Shown here piece after piece: positions 1-8,573 of a DNA stretch of 64,000 nt; the stretch's first letter is position 1, and each line of letters begins with the position of its first letter. Position numbers and translations under genes: made by a program. The DNA lies in the NCBI RefSeq assembly GCF_007748175.1, contig NZ_CP037422.1, positions 3,416,020 through 3,480,019 on the forward strand, given 5' to 3'. The notes beneath the pieces were generated by a model, which ran no database searches, was not told where the DNA came from, and worked only from the letters and a program-made list of their open reading frames with translations. The DNA is from Gimesia aquarii. Its GTDB lineage: Bacteria > Planctomycetota > Planctomycetia > Planctomycetales > Planctomycetaceae.

Positions 1-240
1 GAAAAATGATTCAGCACGTAACTGTTCAATCGGAACTTCCAGACGTTCTACCATTTCGCGGCGGGCACGAGTGATATAACGATCAATCGAACGTGTGGAA
101 AGATTGAATTCCAGATTAACCGCACGTTTGATTTCCAAAGGATGTTTTCCGAGGCTGAGTAAATGTTTTACAAGGTGCACTAATTGAATTTGCTGTTCTC
201 TAGTGAGCTTTGTTTTTCCTTGAGAGGTAAAATTGATCAT
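1..240 (-). CDS. Helix-turn-helix protein, C-terminus cut off by window edge
   Basis: Reverse-strand reading frame of 80 codons, open to base 1, beginning MINFTSQGKTKLTREQQ. It is not covered by any complete open frame because the stop lies outside the window. Residues about 12-60 read as three helices with a turn (EIKRAVNLEFNLSTRSIDRY), followed by the basic stretch ITRARREM, which resembles the homeodomain-like HTH of phage terminase small subunits or transposase-type DNA-binding proteins. I chose the ATG at 240 because AAAGGA lies about 9 bases upstream; an in-frame ATG at 249 sits directly against that sequence. Role unknown; DNA binding is inferred only from the fold-like pattern. Confidence 0.55.
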   Translation of the reverse strand, partial: MINFTSQGKTKLTREQQIQLVHLVKHLLSLGKHPLEIKRAVNLEFNLSTRSIDRYITRARREMVERLEVPIEQLRAESFF

Positions 241-249
241 GTTCGTCAT

Positions 250-720
250 TCCTTTATTTAAACGCGAGCTTTCTTTGTTGAGTGAGTCTCATCATGCCCA
301 ACGGCGCACACGGGTCAACAGAAAGATTTGCGCAGTTTTGTCTGAGATGTGGTACAAAATTGCGGTTTGGTTTTACTTGCGGATTCAGAAAGCGTGCTCA
401 AAAGGGGTGACTCGATACGAGACATGGAGAACCAGTTCTGGTGCTTCAGGTGAAAATGTGGAAAAAACGATGCTTTTTCGCATGCACAAACTGAGGTGGT
501 GCGCTGTGAGCAGTGCTCAGAAAAACGTGCCTCGCGCGCGCGACGCAGAATCAGGGAGTTTCGAGAACGGCGCGTTGGTGTCAAGTGCGAAATTGACAAC
601 TGGTTTCAGAGCGAATTACTCGGCGGGAAGATTCCCGAGAATGTCAAGAGGATCTTTTTTGAGGAAGAATTTTGGTAATCGTAGCGAACTGATTAAACCT
701 GTTCAGGTCTCGACGTGACA
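250..720. other. About 470 bases with no convincing gene
   Basis: Open frames exist on both strands (a 161-codon frame on plus, a 94-codon frame on minus), but their translations are low-complexity, Arg/Ser-rich and show no domain. It holds a short alternating CG run near 533-543. It presumably contains the promoter of the leftward HTH gene; I cannot point to one. Confidence 0.4.
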
Positions 721-750
721 ATAAAAAAAGGGCTTAAAAAAAGCCCCTTT
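721..750 (-). terminator. Intrinsic terminator after the small basic protein gene
   Basis: On the minus strand the hairpin pairs GGGCTT with AAGCCC, flanked by AAA and TTT, and runs straight into TTTTTTTAT. It lies about 90 bases past the stop of the 29-residue gene at 841-930, supporting that gene as a real transcription unit. Confidence 0.75.
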
Positions 751-840
751 AAAATCACGTATCACAATAAATTGAGTGAAAACCTCAAATCACCATCATG
801 GAATTGGCTCATGATTCATTTTAACAAAACAACACGGATT

Positions 841-930
841 CTAGCCTTTACGATGTCTGATCTTAGCTCGAGCACGTCGTTTTTTACGACCAATTTTTCG
901 GCGACCTTTACCTGTCTTCTTGGTTCCCAT
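841..930 (-). CDS. 29-residue basic protein, bS22/mS38 (AURKAIP1/COX24)-like
   Basis: The product begins MGTKKTGKGRRKIGRKK and ends AKIRHRKG: 29 residues, about half Lys or Arg. The pattern GRRK-x-x-x-KKRR-x-x-x-K-x-RHRK resembles the very short AURKAIP1/COX24 family, which includes mycobacterial ribosomal protein bS22 and the C-terminus of mitochondrial mS38. Those proteins bind the decoding region of the small subunit. The start is constrained: the only ATG in the frame is at 930, an in-frame TAG lies 30 bases upstream, and AAAGG precedes the ATG by 11 bases. A strong terminator follows at 721-750. A long hairpin lies upstream at 986-1033. A 61-codon frame on the same strand in another register covers this gene and is a shadow. 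Family assignment rests on remembered family sequence. Confidence 0.65.
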   Translation of the reverse strand: MGTKKTGKGRRKIGRKKRRARAKIRHRKG

Positions 931-985
931 TCGAAGAAATGCCTTTCGTATCTGCTTCTAAAAAGATGGATTTTAATTAAAAGTG

Positions 986-1033
986 ATTGCTCAATACACA
1001 ATTGTTTAACAATGAAGTACGTATATGAGCAAT
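986..1033 (-). promoter_or_regulatory. Long hairpin in the leader of the small basic protein gene
   Basis: ATTGCTCA at 986-993 pairs with TGAGCAAT at 1026-1033. The stem continues as ATAC with GTAT after a one-base bulge, and the loop contains ATTGTT paired with AACAAT. It lies 56 bases upstream of the ATG of the leftward 29-residue gene and could be a leader structure. It is also upstream of the divergent aldo/keto reductase gene, so its target is uncertain. Confidence 0.4.
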
Positions 1034-1209
1034 ATTTGAAAACTAAACTGGTAATTCAAATTATTACTTTAACAGTCTTTGACAAAATCTTCAACCACAT
1101 ATGTTAAAGGAATTTAAGGTCCCTTGAGAATTCGGCCATAAAACCCGAAGATAGAGAGCATCATTTTCAAAGCCAACTTACACCAGAGAATTCAGCAGGA
1201 TATACAATT

Positions 1210-2211
1210 ATGGAATACCGTAACTTAGGAAAAGCTGGCGTTCGTGTCTCTCCGATTTGCCTGGGCACAATGATGTTTGGAGGCCCCACCAATGAGGCAG
1301 ATTCTATCTCCATCATGCACAAAGCGATTGACCTCGGGATCAACTTCTTCGATACCGCAAACATGTACAGTACTGGTGGCTCAGAATCTGTTGTCGGAAA
1401 AGCTCTGAAAGATCGTCGTGACAAAGTGATTTTAGCCACAAAAGGACGCGCGCCTATGGGAGATGGACCTAACGATGCGGGAGCCAGCAGAGTCCATCTT
1501 ATGCGGGAACTGGACCGCAGCCTGCAGCGTCTAGGTACTGATTATGTCGACATCTACTATGTGCATACTCCGGACTACCAGACTCCGATCGAAGAAACGC
1601 TTCGCACTCTGGACGATATGGTTCGATCTGGTAAGGTGCACTACATTGCTTGCTCCAATTTCCGTGCGTGGCGTTTAATGGAGGCGCTTGGAACCAGTGA
1701 GGTTCGAAATCTACATGCTTTCAGTTGCGTACAGCCTTTATACAACATCATGAACCGGGACATCGAGGTAGAGCTGTTACCACTTTGTCAGGAAAAGGGG
1801 ATTGGCGTTGTCAGCTATAGCCCCCTTGCCAGAGGAATTTTGACAGGCAAGTACCGAAAAGATCAGCCCTTTCCGGAAGGCAGCCGTGCCTCTCGAAATG
1901 ATAAACGCATGAATGAAGCAGAACTTCGTGATGTCAGTATCGAACTTTCACAGGAAATTGCGACTTACTGTGATCAAAAAGGGGTCTCAATGACAAATTT
2001 TGCCCTGGCTTGGTGCCTGGCGAATCCGATTCTGACTTCAATCATCATTGGCCCTCGAACAATGGAACAGTTCGACGATAATCTGGGTTGTCTGGATGTC
2101 AAAATTACAGATGAAGACGAGGCCTTTATCGACTCACTTGTCCCTCCGGGCGAACACAGCGGCAAAGGATTTCAGGATCCGCAATATCCGGTAACAGGTC
2201 GAGGAAAATAG
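1210..2211 (+). CDS. Aldo/keto reductase
   Basis: A 333-residue NAD(P)H-dependent oxidoreductase of the aldo/keto reductase superfamily, expected to reduce aldehydes or ketones in the cytoplasm with a TIM-barrel fold. The catalytic tetrad is visible: Asp48 and Tyr53 in FFDTANMYS, Lys78 in ILATKG and His119 in YYVHTPD. The N-terminal MEYRNLGKAGVRVSPICLGT is typical of the YajO/voltage-gated K+ channel beta-like branch, and the C-terminal IIIGPRTMEQFDDNLG matches the cofactor-binding segment. Length is normal. AGGA lies 9 bases before the ATG. It stands alone, 6 bases from the convergent trmL stop. The substrate cannot be read from sequence. Confidence 0.9.
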   Translation: MEYRNLGKAGVRVSPICLGTMMFGGPTNEADSISIMHKAIDLGINFFDTANMYSTGGSESVVGKALKDRRDKVILATKGRAPMGDGPNDAGASRVHLMRELDRSLQRLGTDYVDIYYVHTPDYQTPIEETLRTLDDMVRSGKVHYIACSNFRAWRLMEALGTSEVRNLHAFSCVQPLYNIMNRDIEVELLPLCQEKGIGVVSYSPLARGILTGKYRKDQPFPEGSRASRNDKRMNEAELRDVSIELSQEIATYCDQKGVSMTNFALAWCLANPILTSIIIGPRTMEQFDDNLGCLDVKITDEDEAFIDSLVPPGEHSGKGFQDPQYPVTGRGK

Positions 2212-2217
2212 GATATC

Positions 2218-2697
2218 TTAATGCGGCAGCCCTCCCATCTGGCGAACGGCTTCATACATGACAGCTGTTGCAGTACTCGCCAGATTCAGACTACGTACCT
2301 GCTCCCGCATTGGTAGTTTCAGATTGCTATTGGGTGACTCCTCCAAGATTCGGGGGGGAAGCCCATTGCTTTCGCTTCCAAACAGCAATACATGGCCCGA
2401 TTCTAGCTTTGCATCCCATACATAGCGGGTGGCGAACTTTGTCAGCTTCCACCATGTCCTGTCAGAGAGTCGTGATTGAACTTCCTCCAGACTATCGACG
2501 GCTTCCCAATCCAGATGTTGCCAGTAATCCATACCAGCACGCCGTAGATGCTTTTCATCCAGCTTAAAACCGAGTGGTCTGACTAACCACAATTTGGCAC
2601 CGATGGCGACGCAGGTACGACCGATATTTCCTGTGTTTTGGGGAATATCTGGTTGGTAAAGTACAATATGCAGTAAAGGTTCAGAAGATGATGACAT
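2218..2697 (-). CDS. trmL: tRNA (cytidine/uridine-34 2'-O)-methyltransferase TrmL
   Basis: A 159-residue SPOUT-class methyltransferase that 2'-O-methylates the wobble nucleotide of tRNA-Leu species using S-adenosylmethionine. The family marks are present: [16 protein letters not shown] near residues 14-29, the knot loop [11 protein letters not shown], and the C-terminal [16 protein letters not shown] that forms the trefoil-knot cofactor pocket. Length matches TrmL (about 155). It is divergent from ileS, 233 bases away, so a tRNA-modifying enzyme sits beside a tRNA-charging enzyme. Start ATG at 2697. The TrmL assignment is preferred over TrmH because the protein is a minimal SPOUT domain with no N-terminal extension. 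Confidence 0.9.
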   Translation of the reverse strand: MSSSSEPLLHIVLYQPDIPQNTGNIGRTCVAIGAKLWLVRPLGFKLDEKHLRRAGMDYWQHLDWEAVDSLEEVQSRLSDRTWWKLTKFATRYVWDAKLESGHVLLFGSESNGLPPRILEESPNSNLKLPMREQVRSLNLASTATAVMYEAVRQMGGLPH

Positions 2698-2834
2698 TCA
2701 GACTCTCAATTTGTTAAAATTCTCTTAAAACAGTTATAAATAGGAATTTATAGCTCTCGTAAGCAAGCTCAATCTATGTAATACTTAACGCATTCTGGTT
2801 ATTATACTTCTCGTAAATACCAGTCAATCAGAGC

Positions 2835-2886
2835 GTACCATTTCACGAACGGAAACGGTACAGACAGCAAGTCCTGAAGAAGGACT
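2835..2886 (+). promoter_or_regulatory. Two leader hairpins upstream of ileS
   Basis: GTACC at 2835-2839 pairs with GGTAC at 2857-2861, continuing as TTTC with GAAA after one mismatch. Nine bases later AGTCC (2870-2874) pairs with GGACT (2882-2886) and is followed by ATTTTCTC. The second resembles a weak intrinsic terminator 44 bases before the ileS start. There is no T-box or recognisable Ile-codon leader peptide; attenuation is only a possibility. Confidence 0.3.
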
Positions 2887-2930
2887 ATTTTCTCATTCTT
2901 CAAACCATCACGACTCAATAAGAATTACCG

Positions 2931-5900
2931 ATGTTTCAAAAAGTAACTGACGCCAGCTTCATTGAAGGTGAACACGATGTCCTCAAATTCTGGGAAGACA
3001 ATCGGATTTTTGACCAGCTTCGCCAGAAAAACAAAGGAAAACCCAAATGGAGTTTTATTGATGGTCCCATGACTGCCAATAACCCGATGGGAGTTCACCA
3101 TGCATGGGGCAGGGCATACAAAGACGCCTATCAACGTTATTACGCGATGACAGGACACGAACTCCGTTTTCAAAATGGATTTGACTGCCAAGGTCTATGG
3201 GTGGAAGTGGAAGTGGAAAAAGAGCTTGGCTATGGAACCAAGCAGGAAGTCGTCGAAGACGGTATTGACAAGTTCGTGAATGAGTGTAAAAAGCGGGTGT
3301 TGCGTTTTGCAGCCCGACAGACCGAGCAGTCGGTTCGCCTGGGTTACTGGATGGACTGGGATGACCCTGAACAGCTACGAGCGTTAGCCGAATTCGTTGG
3401 TACGGACGCAGATTTCAATTTCACAGCTCCCAGTGGTCAACAGGTTACAGATACGGCTGATATGTTGGTCTCACGTCTGGGAAACGCCGAATGGGGTGGA
3501 AGTTACTTTACATTCTCCACAGAAAATAATGAAACAATCTGGACTTTTCTCAAAAAGTGTTTTGAACGGGGTAAGGTTTATCGTGGTTATGATGTGATGC
3601 CCTGGTCCGGGCGGGGAGGCAGTGCTTACAGCCAGATGGAAGTCGCTGACGGGCGAAAGCTTTCTGTCCACCGCTCAGTTTTTGTCAGGTTCCCGCTGAA
3701 AGATCGTGAGAATGAATATCTGCTTATCTGGACGACCACTCCCTGGACTTTGACCAGTAATGTCGCCGCTGCCATTAATCCAGAACTTGATTATGTTAAA
3801 TTACGCGCCAAGAAAGATGATGCAGTCTATTATTTTGCAAAAGATAACCTGGAATATCAAAGATTAAGCAAAGAATACAAAGAAGGTTTTGGTCGACCGG
3901 AATGGTCGTGGCCTAAGGATGTACCCAAGCTGAAAACACTGGCGCAAATCTTCAAAGAGCAGGGGGGTTACGAAATTCTCGACACGATCAAAGGAGCCGA
4001 GATGGTGGGTTGGGAATATACAGGGCCCTTTGATGATCTTCCGGCTCAGCAATCGCCGGGTGGCTATCCCAGTGATGAAACACTATTGGACAAAACAGGA
4101 ATCACCTGTCATCAAGTCGTTGATGGCGGCCGCGATTTTAAGGGTAATCCACATGTGGTTGCAGGTGAGGGAACGGGTATCGTACATACAGCTCCTGGCT
4201 GCGGCGATGTCGACCATCAGTTGGGGAAACAACTAGGACTTGTCGCAATCGCTCCTTTAGGCGAGGACGGGCGATTTCAAGAGGGATTCGGCCCATTTAC
4301 TGGCAAAGAGGCGATTGATCCCACAACACCAGAATTAATCTTTGAATTGTTGAAACAAAAAGAGCTCTTGGTTTCTACAGAACCATATCCACATATTTAT
4401 CCGCACTGTTGGCGAACGGGAGATGAACTAATTTTCCGACTTGTTGATGAATGGTTCATCAATATGGACTGGCGCGAAGAAATCAAGGATGTGACCCGTC
4501 AGATTAACTGGGTCCCCTCAAGTATTGATGGTGAGCAGCATGAACTGGAATGGCTTACCAACATGCGTGACTGGATGGTATCCAAAAAGCGATTCTGGGG
4601 CTTAGCCCTACCGATTTGGGTCGATGAAGAAACGGAGGATTTCGAGGTCATTGGATCTCTGGCTGAGTTAAAAGAACGCGCCGTGGAAGGCTGGGAAGCA
4701 CTCGAAGGGCATACACCCCACCGTCCCTGGATCGACGAAGTAAAACTCCGTAATCCCAAAACCGGCAATCTGATGTCACGCATCCCCGATGTGGGTAATC
4801 CCTGGCTGGACGCGGGCATTGTTCCTTTCTCAACCATGCAATACAACACAAATCCAGAAGAGTGGAAAAAATGGTATCCGGCAGATCTTGTTTCTGAGTG
4901 CTTCCCCGGTCAATTCCGAAACTGGTTCTATGCTTTGCTCTCGATGGCAACCATGATGGATGGGACACCTCCCTTTAAAACCCTACTAGGCTATCGTCTG
5001 GTTTTGAATGAAGAAGGGAAGCCAATGCATAAATCGGATGGAACCGCGATCTGGTTTGAAGAAGCTGCTGAACAGTTGGGTGTCGACACCATGCGTTGGA
5101 TGTATCTGACACATAATCCGGCATCTGACCTGCGTTTTGGTATGAGACATCCGGATCAGGAAGTGACGCTTGTCACACCGGAAGGCCCAATCAATCAAAC
5201 AAAAGAAGGTGCGCCCACCTGCCTGGTTGAAAGTAAGCCGGCAGATGAAATTCGCCGTCAGGTGCTCATTCCACTCTGGAATTCTTATGCTTTCTTTGTT
5301 AACTATGCACGGCTTGATGAATTTGATCCCTCACAGGAAAGTGTTCCTATCGCAGAACGGCCTGAAATCGATCGCTGGATTTTATCGAACCTGCAGTCAT
5401 TACTGGCTACTGCGAAAACGGAAATTGCAGCTTATAACTATGCCGCTTTCTTGAAAAAAGCGACTGCGTTTATCGATGATCTATCGAACTGGTATATCAG
5501 GCGTAATCGGCGTCGTTTTTGGCGTTCTCAGGATGCAAATGATACAGATAAGCTCGCCGCTTATCAAACATTATTCGAAGTTCTGGTGACACTCTCCAAG
5601 GCATTAGCTCCCAGTATTCCGTTCCTGACCGAAAGAATCTACCAGAATCTGGTGACTAGCTGGGACCAGACTGCTCCATCTAGCGTACACCTTTGCGATT
5701 ATCCACAATGCGATTCGACTCTTTTAGATGAAGAACTCAATTTCCATGCTTCACAAGCACAAATTGTAGTTAAATTAGGCCATAAACTACGAGATGAATC
5801 CAATCAACGCGTGCGGCAGCCTCTGGCAGAATTGAGATTCGCCTGCCAGACTCCAAAGCAGATGGACGCAATCGAAAGTCTCGCAAATACGATCGAAGAA

Positions 5901-6479
5901 GAATTAAATATTAAAAAAGTGACCCGCTGTGAAAACCTGGACGAACTTGTGAGCTATACCTACAAGCCAAATCTGAAAACGCTCGGCCCTAAATATGGGA
6001 AACTACTGAGCATGCTGCGTCAACAACTTCCTGAATTAGGCGATGCCGTGCTTGGACCACTCAGACGCGGTGAATCTGTCTCTCTCGAATTATCTGGAAA
6101 CCAAATCGATCTGCAACCAGAAGATGTTTTGGTCGGAACAGAGCAAGCTGCCGATTGGGTCTGTGCTGACGATCAGGGAATTCAAATCGCCATTTCAACG
6201 AAATTGACATCTGAATTAGAAGAGGAAGGGATGGCCCGTGACTTTGTGCGGCAAGTACAACAACTTCGCAAAGAAGCCGATCTGGAAATTGAAGATCGCA
6301 TCAATATCTATTTTAACTCCAATGGAGCAACAGAAGTCGAAAAATCTGTGACAGGCTGGTCTGAGTACATTCTGGGAGAAACACTGGGTGACACTCTCAA
6401 TCAATCAGACGACACTGATGACACAAAAGAGGTCACAATTGGTAACTCCAAAGTATCAATTCGAATTGAAAAATCGTAA
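2931..6479 (+). CDS. ileS: Isoleucyl-tRNA synthetase, long variant
   Basis: At 1182 residues it exceeds the usual 900-1050. A class I synthetase that activates isoleucine and charges tRNA-Ile. Landmarks in order: the HIGH region at about 45-61 reads [14 protein letters not shown], so the four motif positions are His-His-Ala-Trp instead of His-Ile-Gly-His; the CP1 editing domain carries [16 protein letters not shown] near residues 415-430; [17 protein letters not shown] follows; the KMSKS equivalent is MHKSDG near residue 698; and an alpha-helical anticodon-binding domain and a C-terminal extension close the protein. I recall this TANNPMG signature in long IleRS of planctomycetes and some other phyla, but cannot verify it here. 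Monocistronic, with possible leader hairpins upstream. Confidence 0.93.
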   Translation: MFQKVTDASFIEGEHDVLKFWEDNRIFDQLRQKNKGKPKWSFIDGPMTANNPMGVHHAWGRAYKDAYQRYYAMTGHELRFQNGFDCQGLWVEVEVEKELGYGTKQEVVEDGIDKFVNECKKRVLRFAARQTEQSVRLGYWMDWDDPEQLRALAEFVGTDADFNFTAPSGQQVTDTADMLVSRLGNAEWGGSYFTFSTENNETIWTFLKKCFERGKVYRGYDVMPWSGRGGSAYSQMEVADGRKLSVHRSVFVRFPLKDRENEYLLIWTTTPWTLTSNVAAAINPELDYVKLRAKKDDAVYYFAKDNLEYQRLSKEYKEGFGRPEWSWPKDVPKLKTLAQIFKEQGGYEILDTIKGAEMVGWEYTGPFDDLPAQQSPGGYPSDETLLDKTGITCHQVVDGGRDFKGNPHVVAGEGTGIVHTAPGCGDVDHQLGKQLGLVAIAPLGEDGRFQEGFGPFTGKEAIDPTTPELIFELLKQKELLVSTEPYPHIYPHCWRTGDELIFRLVDEWFINMDWREEIKDVTRQINWVPSSIDGEQHELEWLTNMRDWMVSKKRFWGLALPIWVDEETEDFEVIGSLAELKERAVEGWEALEGHTPHRPWIDEVKLRNPKTGNLMSRIPDVGNPWLDAGIVPFSTMQYNTNPEEWKKWYPADLVSECFPGQFRNWFYALLSMATMMDGTPPFKTLLGYRLVLNEEGKPMHKSDGTAIWFEEAAEQLGVDTMRWMYLTHNPASDLRFGMRHPDQEVTLVTPEGPINQTKEGAPTCLVESKPADEIRRQVLIPLWNSYAFFVNYARLDEFDPSQESVPIAERPEIDRWILSNLQSLLATAKTEIAAYNYAAFLKKATAFIDDLSNWYIRRNRRRFWRSQDANDTDKLAAYQTLFEVLVTLSKALAPSIPFLTERIYQNLVTSWDQTAPSSVHLCDYPQCDSTLLDEELNFHASQAQIVVKLGHKLRDESNQRVRQPLAELRFACQTPKQMDAIESLANTIEEELNIKKVTRCENLDELVSYTYKPNLKTLGPKYGKLLSMLRQQLPELGDAVLGPLRRGESVSLELSGNQIDLQPEDVLVGTEQAADWVCADDQGIQIAISTKLTSELEEEGMARDFVRQVQQLRKEADLEIEDRINIYFNSNGATEVEKSVTGWSEYILGETLGDTLNQSDDTDDTKEVTIGNSKVSIRIEKS

Positions 6480-6562
6480 GAAACTCAATGCGGAACAGCT
6501 AATGCGAAATACAATTCCGTTCTGACATGCTTAAGCAATTTATTCATGCTCACAATGAAAAA

Positions 6563-8485
6563 TCACTGTGGCTTCTTGAGATTCGCGGGCGTTTCTTTTT
6601 CCTCAATTCTTTCAATCAGTCGTGACACATATGATTGCAATCTTCTATTCAGGTTTGGATTCTTACGAGGTAGCTGTGTAATTTTCTCTTTGACTGGGGC
6701 AACCTTTTCGTCCAGTTTTTCGAGTCCATTCAATGCCAAGATAGCAACGTAAAGCCCATCCTGATTCTGATTTGACAGGGAAAATAACGTATTAACAGCG
6801 TTCCGCACATCTTTTTTATTACCAAATTTTCCGAGAGCCTCTGCAGCAATACACCGCACTGATTTTGAAGAATCTTTTAATGACTCTCGTAATTCCTGAC
6901 GACCTTGTTGAACTGCATCTCTACCGCTAATCAAGAGGCCCATCGCAGCCCAATAACGAACTGCTGAATTAGAATCCTTCAATCCTGTTATTAGTTGATC
7001 CTGGTTATCAGAATTGTTGGATGATGCCAATTCCGCCATCGCCAGAATTTTGGGCAAAGGGTAAAGCTCTGTATTTTTCCCGATGAGGTAGGGAGCCCCA
7101 CCATCAGAAAGACTATGAATTTCCGCTTCAGGTAGAAAACCCAAGTCTCGAACTTCTAACAGCTTCTTCTGTTGAACTTCACGAAGCTTGGCTAAAATGT
7201 CCTGGTGATCTCGTGAGGACGCTAGATTATTCACTTCGTCTCGATCTGCCTCCAGATCGTACAATTCCTCTGCTGGTTTCGTTTCCCAGAAATAGGTTTG
7301 AGGCGGTTTCAGCTGCCCTGCGTCATACATTTTCTTCCAGACCTGAGTTGTCGGGGTCTGAAACATATAGTTTAAATACTGACCATACTTTTTATGAGGC
7401 ATATAATTTCTGATATAGAGATAACGCTTATTCCTGACAGATCGCACCAGATCATACCGCTCGTCCATGCGACCTCGAAACCCAAATTGATACTGCTGAG
7501 CGGGTGCCTCATATTTTCCCATAAACGCATTTCCCTGCATGTGCTCTGGAGGTTTAATCCCAGTCAAGCTTAACAGAGTCGGTGCAAAATCAACAAAGCC
7601 AACCAATCGGTCCGACTTACCTTGAGCCTGGTAATCTGCTGGTGCTAAATTTCGAAATTTGGGTGGAATATAAACAACTAACGGAACCTGTAAACCGGAA
7701 TTGTAAGGCCATCGTTTGCTGCGAGGCATACCTGATCCGTGATCTCCATAATAGAAGACAATCGTATCATCGGCTAATCCTGCGTCTGCCAACTCTTTGA
7801 GATTTTTTCCGACCAACGCATCCATTTCAGTAATACGATCATAGTATTGTGCCCAGTCATGGCGTACTTCCGGCGTATCAGGGTGGTAAGCGGGAATTCG
7901 GACTTTAGCAAGGTCATGTACCAGCTTGTGTGGCCGATTGCGTATCTTACTTTCATGACTAATCGTATGGTTAAATACAGCAAAGAAGGGTTGTTCTGGC
8001 TTTCTATTCTTCCAATGCGCTTTTCTGCTGGATTCATCCCACACAGTACCTGGTTTGGCTACGTTATAATCCTCTTTACTGTTATTCGTGCAATAGTAAC
8101 CTGCTTGTCTAAGATACTGAGGATACATCAAAACGCCATCAGGGAGTTTCACCATACTCCGCATATGCTCGGCTCCCAGACAAGTAGGATACATGCCTGT
8201 AATTAAAGTCGTCCGTGCGGGAGCACAAACTGGAGCAGTCGACCAGCAGTTAAGATAGATCATTCCTTGAGATGCCAGTTTGTCGATGTGAGGGGTATCT
8301 GCGTACTGATCCCCATAACATCCAAGATGAGGGCCATTATCTTCGCTGGTAATCCATAGAATATTTGGACGTCCGGCCTCTGAATCCGCTGCAAAAAGCA
8401 TCAGATTGAAATTCAATATCACAGCAATGATCAAAGCAAACTGAATCCAACCCATATAATTTCTCAAAGAAGTTCTACACTGCAT
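6563..8485 (-). CDS. Exported sulfatase with C-terminal HEAT repeats
   Basis: A 640-residue member of the alkaline phosphatase/sulfatase superfamily, predicted to hydrolyse sulfate esters, probably on polysaccharides, outside the cytoplasm. A hydrophobic signal segment (residues about 13-32) is followed by PNILWITSEDN. The formylglycine site is CAPAR with Cys87; a metal-binding GDHGSG occurs near residue 247. After about residue 480, Ala/Leu-rich repeats such as VRYWAAMGLLISG and VRCIAAEALGKFG are HEAT repeats, ending in a basic tail. The activating formylglycine-generating enzyme is not in this window. The start at 8485 gives the better signal peptide; Met11 is an alternative. The Shine-Dalgarno is weak. 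Substrate unknown. Confidence 0.9.
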   Translation of the reverse strand: MQCRTSLRNYMGWIQFALIIAVILNFNLMLFAADSEAGRPNILWITSEDNGPHLGCYGDQYADTPHIDKLASQGMIYLNCWSTAPVCAPARTTLITGMYPTCLGAEHMRSMVKLPDGVLMYPQYLRQAGYYCTNNSKEDYNVAKPGTVWDESSRKAHWKNRKPEQPFFAVFNHTISHESKIRNRPHKLVHDLAKVRIPAYHPDTPEVRHDWAQYYDRITEMDALVGKNLKELADAGLADDTIVFYYGDHGSGMPRSKRWPYNSGLQVPLVVYIPPKFRNLAPADYQAQGKSDRLVGFVDFAPTLLSLTGIKPPEHMQGNAFMGKYEAPAQQYQFGFRGRMDERYDLVRSVRNKRYLYIRNYMPHKKYGQYLNYMFQTPTTQVWKKMYDAGQLKPPQTYFWETKPAEELYDLEADRDEVNNLASSRDHQDILAKLREVQQKKLLEVRDLGFLPEAEIHSLSDGGAPYLIGKNTELYPLPKILAMAELASSNNSDNQDQLITGLKDSNSAVRYWAAMGLLISGRDAVQQGRQELRESLKDSSKSVRCIAAEALGKFGNKKDVRNAVNTLFSLSNQNQDGLYVAILALNGLEKLDEKVAPVKEKITQLPRKNPNLNRRLQSYVSRLIERIEEKETPANLKKPQ

Positions 8486-8573
8486 TTTATTTTCTTTCAG
8501 TTCTGATCTTTTAAAAGCATTGAGATTTTGTTGTTTTTGAATATGAATATCTGGCGTTTTTTAATTTACACCA

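Noticed and set aside
233-718. 161-codon rightward frame
   Set aside because: Arg/Ser-rich without any domain, overlaps the start of the leftward HTH gene, and has no good ribosome site.
816-1001. 61-codon leftward frame across the small basic protein
   Set aside because: It is another register of the 29-residue gene, which has the better start, composition and family resemblance.
2698-2930. T-box leader for ileS
   Set aside because: No T-box sequence or specifier loop seen; only simple hairpins.
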